Assembly: GCA_902521795.1 (NCBI GenBank)
Contig: CABYSX010000004.1
Location: forward strand, 39,285 to 103,284
DNA length: 64,000 bases
Origin: an uncultured Alphaproteobacteria bacterium
GTDB taxonomy: Bacteria > Pseudomonadota > Alphaproteobacteria > HIMB59
Reading direction: 5' to 3'
This document shows, one piece after another, positions 19,497 to 31,695 of the stretch (its first letter is position 1; every line of letters starts with the position of its first letter). Both the position numbers and the translations under genes were made by a program. The notes under the pieces were generated by a model. It searched no databases. It saw only the letters and a program-made list of their open reading frames with translations, and had not been told where the DNA came from.

Positions 19497-20932
19497 TTAA
19501 CAAATCTACCAACCAAATGCTCTAAATAATATTTTGAATTTAGTTTTTCACCAGAGATGCTTTGTAACATTTCATCAGAAGAATATAAAGAGGCTTTTTG
19601 ATGAATATTATTATTTAACCATATAATTAATTGCTTAATATTTTCTTCATCAGGGTTTTTCAAAAAAATGTCAAACAAAGGACAATTATATTTGATTTGA
19701 GAGGCTATCATTGCACCAAGAGCGTAAGTAGGAAAATAACCAAATATTCCTTCATACCAATGAATATCTTGTAGTACTCCTTCTGAGTCTGAGATTAGAT
19801 CTATTTCTAGATGATCTAGGTATTTTTTATTCCATAAATCTTTTATGTCTTTAAATTTAATTTTATTTTTGAATATTTCCTTCTCAATTTGATATCTAAT
19901 AAATACATGAATTGGATAAGAAAATTCGTCAGCACTAACTCTGATTGGGTTAATTCTAACAGTGTGGTAATGCTCTAAAAACGATTTTTCCAAATCTTTA
20001 GAGTTATCAAAGATGGTATTAATAATTTTAAAATAAGTCTGCGATTTAAAGATATGATTTTCAAAGAAGAGAGATTGACTTTCATGCACACTTAAACTCC
20101 GAGATTGACCCAATGGCTCATAAAGGTATTGATTTGGTCGATTTTGCTCATATACGCCATGACCTGTCTCATGAAACAAAGCTGATAAGGACTCTAATAT
20201 ATTTTCTTCAAACCTTGTTGTTATACGTACATCATTTGTGGCACCTCCACAAAACGGATGATGAGATTGGTCAATTCTTCCTCTGTCAAAATCAAAGTTG
20301 AGTTGTTGTAATTTTATTTTTATCTCTTTTATTATTTTTGCGTCAGAAATATCCGATTTATAAATGAAAGGAGATTTAATTTTTTGTATATTTTTATACT
20401 TAGGTATTATTTCTTTATCAATAATAGAGAAAACTTCGTCGATCTTTACTGAGTCATAGTCTATGTCATATTTTGAAATTAGAGAGTCATAAGGTGTTAA
20501 TTTAGTAGCATAGGATAACTGACTAGCCTCTTCATGCACTAAATCTAATAAATCATTGAAATCTTGTTCAATTATTGAGCAATTATTTTTTGTTCGAGCT
20601 TCTCTCCATAAATGTTCACAAGTTAATTTTTTTTTAATCAGTAAAGATTTTAAATCTGGATCAATAGCATTTTCTTTTATGATAATACTCTTCATTAATT
20701 TTAAACACTTACTATCTGTTTCAGTCAATTTTGTATTTTCAGCTTTTTCTATCTCTTCTTGAACCTCCTCGCCCCTAAATATTGTGTCAGTAAATTTAGA
20801 TAAAATAGACATTTGCTCTGATCTAGAGTCGATACTTTTTTTTGGTAAATTAGTGGCATTATCCCAAAATAAAACTCCACTGACATCATTTAAGACATAA
20901 TATTTCTTGAAATAATCTCTGAGTTTATTCAT
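19493..20932 (-). CDS. M32 carboxypeptidase (Taq family)
   Basis: ALFHETGHGVYEQNRP (HExxH); HPFCGGATNDVRITTRF; SVHESQSLFFEN. Confidence 0.93.
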   Translation of the reverse strand: MNKLRDYFKKYYVLNDVSGVLFWDNATNLPKKSIDSRSEQMSILSKFTDTIFRGEEVQEEIEKAENTKLTETDSKCLKLMKSIIIKENAIDPDLKSLLIKKKLTCEHLWREARTKNNCSIIEQDFNDLLDLVHEEASQLSYATKLTPYDSLISKYDIDYDSVKIDEVFSIIDKEIIPKYKNIQKIKSPFIYKSDISDAKIIKEIKIKLQQLNFDFDRGRIDQSHHPFCGGATNDVRITTRFEENILESLSALFHETGHGVYEQNRPNQYLYEPLGQSRSLSVHESQSLFFENHIFKSQTYFKIINTIFDNSKDLEKSFLEHYHTVRINPIRVSADEFSYPIHVFIRYQIEKEIFKNKIKFKDIKDLWNKKYLDHLEIDLISDSEGVLQDIHWYEGIFGYFPTYALGAMIASQIKYNCPLFDIFLKNPDEENIKQLIIWLNNNIHQKASLYSSDEMLQSISGEKLNSKYYLEHLVGRFVK

Positions 20933-21596
20933 ATTTCTTCCTAATAATTAACAACATTATGATACTTGATAAGCTTAACAAAAACCAAGTTATTGAATAA
21001 TTCAAATGATTATTTCTCAAAAATACCAGAGGATTAAAACTATATTTAGTTATCCTATCATCTAGTAAAACAAAATAATATTTTGATGGAAATTCATATT
21101 GATAAAATTGATTAAAATCACTCTTATTAACTGAATACCAGGTATTATTTAATATGTCATTCTCAGGAGTAAAAAATGGCTTATCTGAATTGAATTCTCT
21201 TATATAAACTTTTACATTATTAACAGCTAAATATTTTTTAATAATATTTTTGACTTGATCAGAATCTTTATCTTTAAACCATCCAAAATTGATTACACTA
21301 TATATCTCTTTATTGTATTTTAGAGGAAGTATCAGGTGATATCCTGGCTTTCCTTTGAATGTTTTGGACTCTATAAAGATTGGTTTATCTAAAATTGTGT
21401 AATTTTTGTCTAATTTTACTGAAACTAAATTATTGTATTTATTATCATTAGAGAATAGATCAGGATTAATAATTGAGTCATTAATATTATCCATTAGATC
21501 ATTTTTCCAATTAAGTCTAAATAATTGCCATGACCCTAAAATGAAAGTTAGAATTGAAATACCAATGAATAAAAATGTTAAGGATGACTTATTCAT
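20925..21596 (-). CDS. SURF1 family cytochrome oxidase assembly protein
   Basis: Two terminal TM helices, GSWQLFRLNWKNDL, GKPGYHLILPL, NFGWF, HLNYSITWFLL; cox cluster context. Confidence 0.88.
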   Translation of the reverse strand: MNKSSLTFLFIGISILTFILGSWQLFRLNWKNDLMDNINDSIINPDLFSNDNKYNNLVSVKLDKNYTILDKPIFIESKTFKGKPGYHLILPLKYNKEIYSVINFGWFKDKDSDQVKNIIKKYLAVNNVKVYIREFNSDKPFFTPENDILNNTWYSVNKSDFNQFYQYEFPSKYYFVLLDDRITKYSFNPLVFLRNNHLNYSITWFLLSLSSIIMLLIIRKKYE

Positions 21597-21638
21597 AGAT
21601 TGTTATTTGAAGGGATTTTAGTGAATAAAATTTTTGGT

Positions 21639-22481
21639 CTATTTTCCCCACCAGTAGATACTTATGTATAAAAACAACCAAACAACATCGACGAAATGCC
21701 AATACCATGCAGCTGCTTCAAATCCAAAATGTCTTTCTGTGGTTAAATGACCTTTTCTTATTCTCAGTAAACAAACTAATAAAAACAAAGTACCAATTAA
21801 AACATGAAATCCATGAAAACCAGTTGCCATGTAAAAAGTTGAAGGATATATACCTTCAGTAAAACCGAAAGTTGCATGTTGGTATTCATATATTTGTAAA
21901 AGAGAAAATATGAAACCCAAAAAAACTGTATAATATAAACCTTTAAGCGCCTCTTTATTATTTCCCTCTCTTAATTCATGGTGAGCCCATGTACATGTAG
22001 TGCCTGATAGAAGTAAAATTAAAGTATTTAAATATGGTATGTCTAATGGATCAAAAGTTTCAATTCCTTTTGGAGGCCAAACTCCTATTCCAAGAGTGCC
22101 TGTAAAAACTTCTTTGTATTCAGCTAAAAATGTTTTAGGCAAAAGACTTGCATCAAAAAAAGCCCAAAAAAAAGCGACAAAAAACATAACTTCTGAGGTG
22201 ATAAATAGAGCCATCCCCCACCTAAGACCAATCTCCGTAATTGAATTATGAACTTTTAAGAAGGTGCTTTCTTTAATAATATCTCTCCACCACATGAACA
22301 TAGTAAAAAGTATTAAAAAAAGACCAGCTAGCATCGGCCATATCATGTCATAGTGCATATATAAAATAGCACCAGAAACTAAAAAAAGAGCTGAAAAAGC
22401 ACCAACGATAGGCCAAGGACTTGGATTTACTAGGTGGAATTTGTGTTTCTTTTCTGAGTCTTTGAATACTAAATCAACCAT
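21639..22481 (-). CDS. ctaE: Cytochrome c oxidase subunit III
   Basis: HKFHLVNPSPWPIVGAF; FFVAFFWAFFDASL; ERHFGFEAAAWYWHFVDVVWLFLYISIYWWG. Confidence 0.96.
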   Translation of the reverse strand: MVDLVFKDSEKKHKFHLVNPSPWPIVGAFSALFLVSGAILYMHYDMIWPMLAGLFLILFTMFMWWRDIIKESTFLKVHNSITEIGLRWGMALFITSEVMFFVAFFWAFFDASLLPKTFLAEYKEVFTGTLGIGVWPPKGIETFDPLDIPYLNTLILLLSGTTCTWAHHELREGNNKEALKGLYYTVFLGFIFSLLQIYEYQHATFGFTEGIYPSTFYMATGFHGFHVLIGTLFLLVCLLRIRKGHLTTERHFGFEAAAWYWHFVDVVWLFLYISIYWWGK

Positions 22482-22494
22482 TAAGATTTATATT

Positions 22495-23031
22495 TCATTC
22501 TTTTTTCTCAAAAAAGGTATATGACAAAGTGACATTCTTTGTCCTACTTGCCTCAGGATCTTCAAGTATTAAGGGATCTAAGTAAAAAGTGACAGGAAAC
22601 GAAACAACTTCATTTGGCTGGATAGTCTGATCTATAAAACAAAAACATTCTATTTTAAACAAATATGGACCAATTTTAGGTGGTAAAATATTAAAAATAG
22701 ATGTGCCGGTGGACTCAATGCCAGTATTATTTTTAGCTTTAAAAACCACGTCATACTTAACACCCTCAGTAATATTCATTTTTTGTGGTGCCTCAAACAT
22801 CCAGTCCAAACCATCATTCACCTGAGCTGAGAAAATGACTTTTATATCAAGTTGTCCTGAATTCAAATTTTGGTCTTGTTCTTGGATTTGAACTTCTTTA
22901 TTAAAACCTTGGAAACCGGTTATGTCACAAAAAAGCTTATATAATGGAACAGAAAAAATTACTAAACTCAGCATAAAACCAAGTATCAATATTAAAACAA
23001 ATAATGTTTTGTTTTTATTTGATATGTTCAA
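22495..23031 (-). CDS. ctaG: Cytochrome c oxidase assembly protein CtaG/Cox11
   Basis: YKLFCDITGFQG; copper-binding CFCF in KIECFCFIDQ; PVTFYLDP; TTG start. Confidence 0.94.
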   Translation of the reverse strand: MNISNKNKTLFVLILILGFMLSLVIFSVPLYKLFCDITGFQGFNKEVQIQEQDQNLNSGQLDIKVIFSAQVNDGLDWMFEAPQKMNITEGVKYDVVFKAKNNTGIESTGTSIFNILPPKIGPYLFKIECFCFIDQTIQPNEVVSFPVTFYLDPLILEDPEASRTKNVTLSYTFFEKKE

Positions 23032-23129
23032 ATACCGGATTTAATTCTAAATATTGTAATAAAATAAAATGCTGTAACAAGCATGAATAGTAAAGCTAAG
23101 ACCAATAAATTTTTATTTTTTCTCTTCAT
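23028..23129 (-). CDS. Small single-TM protein between ctaB and ctaG (CoxF-like), 33 aa
   Basis: My translation: MKRKNKNLLVLALLFMLVTAFYFITIFRIKSGI*; TAATG overlap with the ctaB stop and TTGA overlap with the ctaG start; absent from the ORF track. Confidence 0.75.
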   Translation of the reverse strand: MKRKNKNLLVLALLFMLVTAFYFITIFRIKSGI

Positions 23130-24055
23130 TAGAATAAATATTTATCAATTACTGTTAATGAAAAAATAAGAAATAAATAAACAATTGAATATCCAAAAAG
23201 TTTAATTGAGTCTTTCTGTAAATTTTTTGATTTATTTAATTTAAATAGCTTGTAAATAAAATATGCGTTGAGAACATTAGATCCTATAAAAAAACTCATT
23301 CCAGCGAATTTAAAAAAATAAAGAAAATTAACTGAAGCAACCATAAAAAAAGTATAAATATTCATCATCACGAGTGTTTTCTTAATACCGTATTTGACTG
23401 GGTACATAGGAATATCAGCATCAGAGTAATCTTGGTTTCTAAAAATAGCTAGTGCCCACGAGTGTGGCGGTGTCCAGAGAAATATAATTAAACATAATAT
23501 TAAAGGATAAAAAATCTGATCACCAGATATACTTATCCAAGCAATCACTGGAGGGAGAGCGCCTGCCAGACCTCCAATTACTATATTTTGTGCTGTTCGA
23601 TGCTTCAGATACATAGTGTAAAAGACAGAGTAATAAAGAATAGTAAAAGCTAGTAGAATTGAGGCCTTAATATTTGTAAAGAAAAACAATGCCACTACAG
23701 AAAAAAAAGAGAAAATTAGACCAATTCCAAGTGCTGTGTTAGCTGAGATATTTCCTGAGGGAATAGGCCTGAACTTCGTTCTATCCATTTTTGAGTCAAT
23801 AATTCGATCAAACCACATATTCAAAATAGCTGATCCCGATGCACCCATAGCAATAAGAACAAGAGCTACACCTTTGATAAATAAACTTTTATCTGATGGG
23901 GCAAGTAACATCGCACATAAAGCAGTAAATATAACTAAAGAAATTACACCAGGTTTAATTAAAACGTATAGTTGTTTTAAAAAATTTACAACTTGAGCAA
24001 AGAACAGATTTTGCTCTGTTTGTACGAAAGTTTGTTGATGTTTTTTTTCTAACAC
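23129..24055 (-). CDS. ctaB: Protoheme IX farnesyltransferase
   Basis: ILNMWFDRIIDSKMDRTKFRPIPSGNIS; LWTPPHSWALAIFRNQDYSDADIPMYPV. Confidence 0.95.
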   Translation of the reverse strand: MLEKKHQQTFVQTEQNLFFAQVVNFLKQLYVLIKPGVISLVIFTALCAMLLAPSDKSLFIKGVALVLIAMGASGSAILNMWFDRIIDSKMDRTKFRPIPSGNISANTALGIGLIFSFFSVVALFFFTNIKASILLAFTILYYSVFYTMYLKHRTAQNIVIGGLAGALPPVIAWISISGDQIFYPLILCLIIFLWTPPHSWALAIFRNQDYSDADIPMYPVKYGIKKTLVMMNIYTFFMVASVNFLYFFKFAGMSFFIGSNVLNAYFIYKLFKLNKSKNLQKDSIKLFGYSIVYLFLIFSLTVIDKYLF

Positions 24056-24058
24056 AAA

Positions 24059-26505
<2,447 letters not shown>

Positions 26506-26570
26506 TTAAGACATATTAGTAATCTTTTTAGTACAGTATATTGACAGTATGTCGCTTAAACCCGCTATAA

Positions 26571-27278
26571 TTAAGAAAAATAATGAAATGTTAGACTAAG
26601 TGCGGCAATTACTGCCGTATCTGCTTTGAGAATGTTCGAACCTAAACTCACATTTAAGAAATTATTGGATGATTTAGAAATAAATGCTCTCTCTTCCTCA
26701 TCAAACCCTCCCTCAGGTCCGATCACTACTAAAATTTCACTATTTGGTTTAATTTTAGCTTGAGATAAATGAACTCCTTTAAGGTTTTCGTCGAACATTA
26801 AAATTGTTTTAGAGGAAATGATTTCCAATTGATTTTTTAAATTAGTCAAATCATAAATATTTGGGATAGATAATCTTTCACTTTGTTGTGCAGCACCTAT
26901 GGCATAAGTATTAAACTTATTAAGATTTATTTTTGTATTTATAGTTCTTTTAAAAATTGTTGGGAATATAGATCTAATACCCATTTCAGTAGATTGTCTA
27001 ATAACAGACTCACTATTTTGATATTTGATTGGAGAAAACATTAAGTCTATTGATGTTTCTGGTTGAGGTGGTGAAATTAAACTAATTGTTTTTGCAATTA
27101 ATAAATTATTTTTGATATCTACTATTTCAGATTTCCACTCTCCTGAAGTATTATTAAATAAAGACACTTGATCGCCAACTTTTAACCTCATTACTTTTAC
27201 AAGATGGATATAATACTTTTTTTCTAGCTCATAAGTGCTACCCTGTTTCAAAATTGAAGTACAATAAACTCTTTTCAT
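26571..27278 (-). CDS. rsmE: 16S rRNA m3U1498 methyltransferase
   Basis: IGPEGGFDEEERAF; LGSNILKADTAVIAAL. Confidence 0.94.
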   Translation of the reverse strand: MKRVYCTSILKQGSTYELEKKYYIHLVKVMRLKVGDQVSLFNNTSGEWKSEIVDIKNNLLIAKTISLISPPQPETSIDLMFSPIKYQNSESVIRQSTEMGIRSIFPTIFKRTINTKINLNKFNTYAIGAAQQSERLSIPNIYDLTNLKNQLEIISSKTILMFDENLKGVHLSQAKIKPNSEILVVIGPEGGFDEEERAFISKSSNNFLNVSLGSNILKADTAVIAALSLTFHYFS

Positions 27279-28185
27279 GAATAAAGATTATAAAGATAAT
27301 TTAATTTTTAAATTATTACCACCATTCACACACTCTTATCTTTCTTTAATTAGATTAGATAAACCAATAGGTTTTCTTCTTCTTTTTTACCCAATTGGCT
27401 TTGTTTTAGCATCCTCAGGGAATATTGCGTCTAATAATGTTTTAGTTTTATTACTTATGTTTTTTCTTGGTTCAATAATTATGAGATCTGCAGGATGTAT
27501 AGTTAATGATTTAATTGACACAGATATTGATAAAAAAGTAATCAGGACAAAAGGAAGAGCTCTTGCATCATCAAAAATTAGTATCAAAAATGCTTTAATT
27601 CTTTTGCTTGCTCTTTTAGTAATAGGTTTTTTAATTCTTATACAATTAAATTATGAGGCAATTATTTTAGGTATAGTTATCACACCTTTAATAGCTTTAT
27701 ACCCTCTGGCGAAAAGATTTTTTATTTTACCTCAATTTATTTTGGCTTTAACTTATAATTGGGGATGTTTTATAGGTTGGGCAGCACTAGGCTCTAACAT
27801 TCCTTTTTCGTCTATTTGTATTTTATATACATCATTAATTTTTTGGACATTAACTTACGATACTATTTATGCAACACAGGATGAAAATGAAGATAAAGAT
27901 TTAAATCTATACTCCAGCACTTTGTTATTCGGATCGAAAAAAGTGATTATTTTAAATATTATGATTATCACTAAATATTTTTTAATAATATTTTATGGGA
28001 ATAGTTTAGATTTTGGCTTTCTTTTTAAAGTTTTAATCATTCCAATTTTTATAATAAATTTAATAGATATTAATTTTATATGGAAAAATAAGCCTGAAAA
28101 AGCTAGTTCGTACTTCTCACGCAATAACTATTACGGTATCAGCCTACTTTTTAGTATAATAATGGGTAGTCACTTTAATGTCTGA
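27277..28185 (+). CDS. ubiA: 4-hydroxybenzoate polyprenyltransferase
   Basis: RLDKPIGFLLLFYP; AGCIVNDLIDTDIDKKVIRTKGRALAS; YDTIYATQDENEDKDL. Confidence 0.93.
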   Translation: MNKDYKDNLIFKLLPPFTHSYLSLIRLDKPIGFLLLFYPIGFVLASSGNIASNNVLVLLLMFFLGSIIMRSAGCIVNDLIDTDIDKKVIRTKGRALASSKISIKNALILLLALLVIGFLILIQLNYEAIILGIVITPLIALYPLAKRFFILPQFILALTYNWGCFIGWAALGSNIPFSSICILYTSLIFWTLTYDTIYATQDENEDKDLNLYSSTLLFGSKKVIILNIMIITKYFLIIFYGNSLDFGFLFKVLIIPIFIINLIDINFIWKNKPEKASSYFSRNNYYGISLLFSIIMGSHFNV

Positions 28186-29905
28186 GTCTAAAAAACATTT
28201 TATAAGAATCTCTAAATTATTTCTTAATTTTAAATTAAAAATGTTTGTTGCTGTTTTATGTATGGTTATTGCAGCTTTGTGCACAGGTTTTCATGCATGG
28301 TTGGTTAAACCAGCTTTAGACAATGTTTTAATAAATGCAGATAAGTTTTATTTATATTTTATTCCTATAGCTATTTTATTTACAGGAATAATCAAAGGAT
28401 TAGTTACTTATATCCAAATTACTTCCCTACAATACATGAGTCACAGGATAATTGAGAAACTTAGACGTGACGTTTTTAAAAATATAATAAATGTTCACTA
28501 CGGGTTTTTTATAAAAAATAAAACAGGATCTTTAATAACTAGGATTACAACAGATACCTATTACCTTAGTGGAGCGATGGCAAATACCTACACTGCTTTA
28601 ATCAAAGATTCTTTAACTTTAACTGTCTTGATAGGGAACATGTTTTATCAAAATTGGAAATTAGCTTGTATTTCAATAGTTATTTTTCCATTAGCAATTA
28701 TTCCTGTGAGAGTCTTAGGAAAAAAAATTAGAAGAGTTACTAAAAATTTACAAGAACAAGTTGGGACATTAGCTTCGAATTTAGAGGAAGTTTTTAGAGG
28801 TATAAAAAATGTTAAATCTTTTAACGCAGAAAATTTTGAAATTAAAAGAGTCAATAATGAAATTGAGCATGCAAGGAAATTAAATTTTAAACAGGAAAAA
28901 ATTACTGCCCGATCCAGACCTTTTACAGAAACTCTAGGTTCGATGGCAGCTGGTTTAGCTATATTTGGCGGTGGTGTTTTTGTAATTAATGAAAATATGT
29001 CTGCTGGGCAATTAATGAGTTTTTTAGTTAGTTTAATGTTAGCCTATGCTCCTCTAAAAAACCTTATAAATGTAAATGTTTTACTTCAAAGTGGTCTTGG
29101 CGCTGCAACTAGAATATTTGAGTATATAGATTATAAAAATGAAACAATTGGTGGATCTAAGACAATTAAAAACTTTAATACATTAAGTTTAAAGAATGTT
29201 TTTTTTAAATATGAAAATACCAACAAAAATATCATAGATGGGGTTAATTTTGATGTAAAAGCAGGAAAAAAAATTGCAATTGTAGGACCCTCTGGGGGCG
29301 GTAAATCAACACTCACTGCTCTGTGTTTGAGATTATTTGACATTTCTAAAGGTGAAATCAAAGTAAATGAAACTGATATCAAAAAATTAAAATTAAATAA
29401 TCTTAGAAATATTTTTAGCCTTGTCAGTCAAGAGACAGTTCTGTTTGATGGAACTATCTTGGAAAATATTAAATATAATTCCAGTATTAAACTAACTGAT
29501 GTAAACCATTTTGCAAATATTGCATGTGTAAATGATTTTGTAAATAAGCTACCCGGTAAATTGAATACAAAAATTGGAGAAAATGGAGTTAAGTTATCTG
29601 GCGGACAAAGACAAAGGATTTCAATTGCAAGGGCCCTTGCTCAAAAAAGCCCAGTTGTGCTTCTTGATGAGCCTAGTTCTAATCTAGACCTAAAAACAGA
29701 ATCTAAACTTTTTAATAATCTGTATCATGTTCCTAAAATTACGATGGTTGTGATTGCCCATAGATTAAGTACGATTAAAAATTTTGATGAAATTTACTTT
29801 TTAGATAATGGTAAAATTATTGAAAAAGGTAATCATAAAACTCTAATAGCAAAGAAAAAACATTACTATAATCTTTATCAAAGACAGATCAAAAAAAATG
29901 CTTAA
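28178..29905 (+). CDS. ABC transporter, ATPase-permease fusion (MsbA-like lipid exporter)
   Basis: Six-TM domain; Walker A VGPSGGGKSTLT; LSGGQRQRISIARAL; VVLLDEPSSNLD; adjacent to lipid A genes. Confidence 0.92.
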   Translation: MSESKKHFIRISKLFLNFKLKMFVAVLCMVIAALCTGFHAWLVKPALDNVLINADKFYLYFIPIAILFTGIIKGLVTYIQITSLQYMSHRIIEKLRRDVFKNIINVHYGFFIKNKTGSLITRITTDTYYLSGAMANTYTALIKDSLTLTVLIGNMFYQNWKLACISIVIFPLAIIPVRVLGKKIRRVTKNLQEQVGTLASNLEEVFRGIKNVKSFNAENFEIKRVNNEIEHARKLNFKQEKITARSRPFTETLGSMAAGLAIFGGGVFVINENMSAGQLMSFLVSLMLAYAPLKNLINVNVLLQSGLGAATRIFEYIDYKNETIGGSKTIKNFNTLSLKNVFFKYENTNKNIIDGVNFDVKAGKKIAIVGPSGGGKSTLTALCLRLFDISKGEIKVNETDIKKLKLNNLRNIFSLVSQETVLFDGTILENIKYNSSIKLTDVNHFANIACVNDFVNKLPGKLNTKIGENGVKLSGGQRQRISIARALAQKSPVVLLDEPSSNLDLKTESKLFNNLYHVPKITMVVIAHRLSTIKNFDEIYFLDNGKIIEKGNHKTLIAKKKHYYNLYQRQIKKNA

Positions 29906-30548
29906 AAAGCTATCGAAAAATAAATTTTTCAAAATTATTTTTGTAAATTTAATTTATTTATCCTTATCACTTATTAGAAAAACAAGTAATTGGTCGGGTG
30001 TAAATGAAGAAACCATAGTGAAACAATTACAAGATAATAAATCAATTATTGTCCTTATATGGCACAACCAACTTATAGGCTCAACATTTAGCTGGAAATT
30101 TAAACCAAAATTAAGACCTGTTGCAACCTCTCATAGAGATGGTCAAATAAGCACTTTGGTTCAAAGAAAATTTGGATTGGACCCTCTCTTACGTAAAAAA
30201 GACAAACCTTTAGCACTTATAAAAGACATTTCATTGGCAGTTGAAAATGGTGAATGCATTTACATAACTCCAGATGCCCCTCATGGACCTCCTTATCAGA
30301 TTAATACTAATATTTATAAATTAGCAAAAAAATTTGATTTAAAAATTGCTCTATTAACATTTAAAACTAATCGTTTTTTTTGCTTGAACAATTGGGATAA
30401 ATTAAAAATACCATTACCATTTAGCAAAGGTATTTATTTTTGGGGAAAGGAAATCATAAACCCAAATCATTTTGATGAAAATACATTTAATGAATTTGTA
30501 ATAGAAAATTTGAATAAAAATTTAAAAATAATTGATGCTTATTTTTAG
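29898..30548 (+). CDS. DUF374 lysophospholipid acyltransferase-like protein
   Basis: VLIWHNQLIG; ATSHRDGQ; YITPDAPHGPPYQI. Confidence 0.86.
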   Translation: MLKKLSKNKFFKIIFVNLIYLSLSLIRKTSNWSGVNEETIVKQLQDNKSIIVLIWHNQLIGSTFSWKFKPKLRPVATSHRDGQISTLVQRKFGLDPLLRKKDKPLALIKDISLAVENGECIYITPDAPHGPPYQINTNIYKLAKKFDLKIALLTFKTNRFFCLNNWDKLKIPLPFSKGIYFWGKEIINPNHFDENTFNEFVIENLNKNLKIIDAYF

Positions 30549-31695
30549 CTACAGATTATTGCAAGTTATATTCTATCCAATAATTTTATTTATTGGTCTC
30601 ATCAGAATTTTTGGCAAAAAGGAAAATTATTTATCATTTAAACAAAAAATTTTTTCAATTCAAAATTATAAGCAAATTAGTGAACATGATTATTTAATTC
30701 ATTTTGCTAGTATAGGTGAATTAAATTCTATTAAATTTTTAATGGACAGTTTAGATAATAGTAAAGTCGTTTTATCATGTTCAACATTATCTTCTTTTGA
30801 GATGTCAAAGAAAAAATACCCTAATCTATTTTGTATATTCCTTCCCTTAGATTTTTTTTGGAACGTAAATATATTTTTATCAAAAACAAATTTTAAAAAA
30901 ATTTTATGGATAGACTCAGAAATTTGGCCTAATTGGTTATTAATTTCAAACAAGAAAAGTTTAAAAAATATTTTAATAAATGGGAGAATATCAGATAAAA
31001 GCTATGCGAAGTGGTCTAATTATCCAAAATTAAGCAAAATAATTGGAGGACAATACAAATTAATTTTTGCCCAGAGTAAAAAAGATCAGAATAAGATTAG
31101 TAATATATTTGGAAGGCTAGTTTATTTTTACGGGAACTTAAAATTTAATATTAAAACAAATATACCTGAGTCCAAAAAGAAGATTGTCTGTTTTGCAAGT
31201 ATTCATCTATCTGAGTATGATAAAGTATTGGGTATAATAAAAAATTTAAATTTAAATGAAATATATGAAGTTGTGATTATACCTCGTCATATTCAATATT
31301 TTGAAAACTTAAACGAAAAAGTTATTTCTGAGAATTTAAAAAAAATAACAATCCATAATAAATTTGGAGATAGCATGTCTATATTTGAGCGATCTAAAAT
31401 AGTCTTTATGGGTGGTTCTTTAATAGAGCACGGTGGACAGAATCCCTTAGAGCCTCTTTCGCATGGATGCTTTATTCTCTCTGGAAGTTTTAATAAAAAT
31501 TTTGAGGAAATATATCTTGATCTTGAGAAACTTAACCTTTGCAAAACAATCAATAGTGATAACCTAGACTCAATAAGTAATGAGATTAATAATTTAGTAG
31601 AAGTAGACTTTAATAATACAAATGAAATTGAGAATTTTATTAATACTAATAGAAATAGTCTAAAAAATATTACTGAAATGATTGAAAAATGTTAA
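30532..31695 (+). CDS. kdtA: 3-deoxy-D-manno-octulosonic acid transferase
   Basis: IHFASIGELNS; WIDSEIWPNWLL; GGSLIEHGGQNPLEPLSHG. Confidence 0.92.
   Translation: MMLIFSYRLLQVIFYPIILFIGLIRIFGKKENYLSFKQKIFSIQNYKQISEHDYLIHFASIGELNSIKFLMDSLDNSKVVLSCSTLSSFEMSKKKYPNLFCIFLPLDFFWNVNIFLSKTNFKKILWIDSEIWPNWLLISNKKSLKNILINGRISDKSYAKWSNYPKLSKIIGGQYKLIFAQSKKDQNKISNIFGRLVYFYGNLKFNIKTNIPESKKKIVCFASIHLSEYDKVLGIIKNLNLNEIYEVVIIPRHIQYFENLNEKVISENLKKITIHNKFGDSMSIFERSKIVFMGGSLIEHGGQNPLEPLSHGCFILSGSFNKNFEEIYLDLEKLNLCKTINSDNLDSISNEINNLVEVDFNNTNEIENFINTNRNSLKNITEMIEKC

Noticed and set aside
26541-26571. TTGACA-N19-TATAAT on the plus strand between ctaC and rsmE
   Set aside because: Spacer of 19 is suboptimal, and both flanking genes lie on the minus strand; in an AT-rich genome such matches are expected. 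An antisense rsmE transcript is possible but unsupported.
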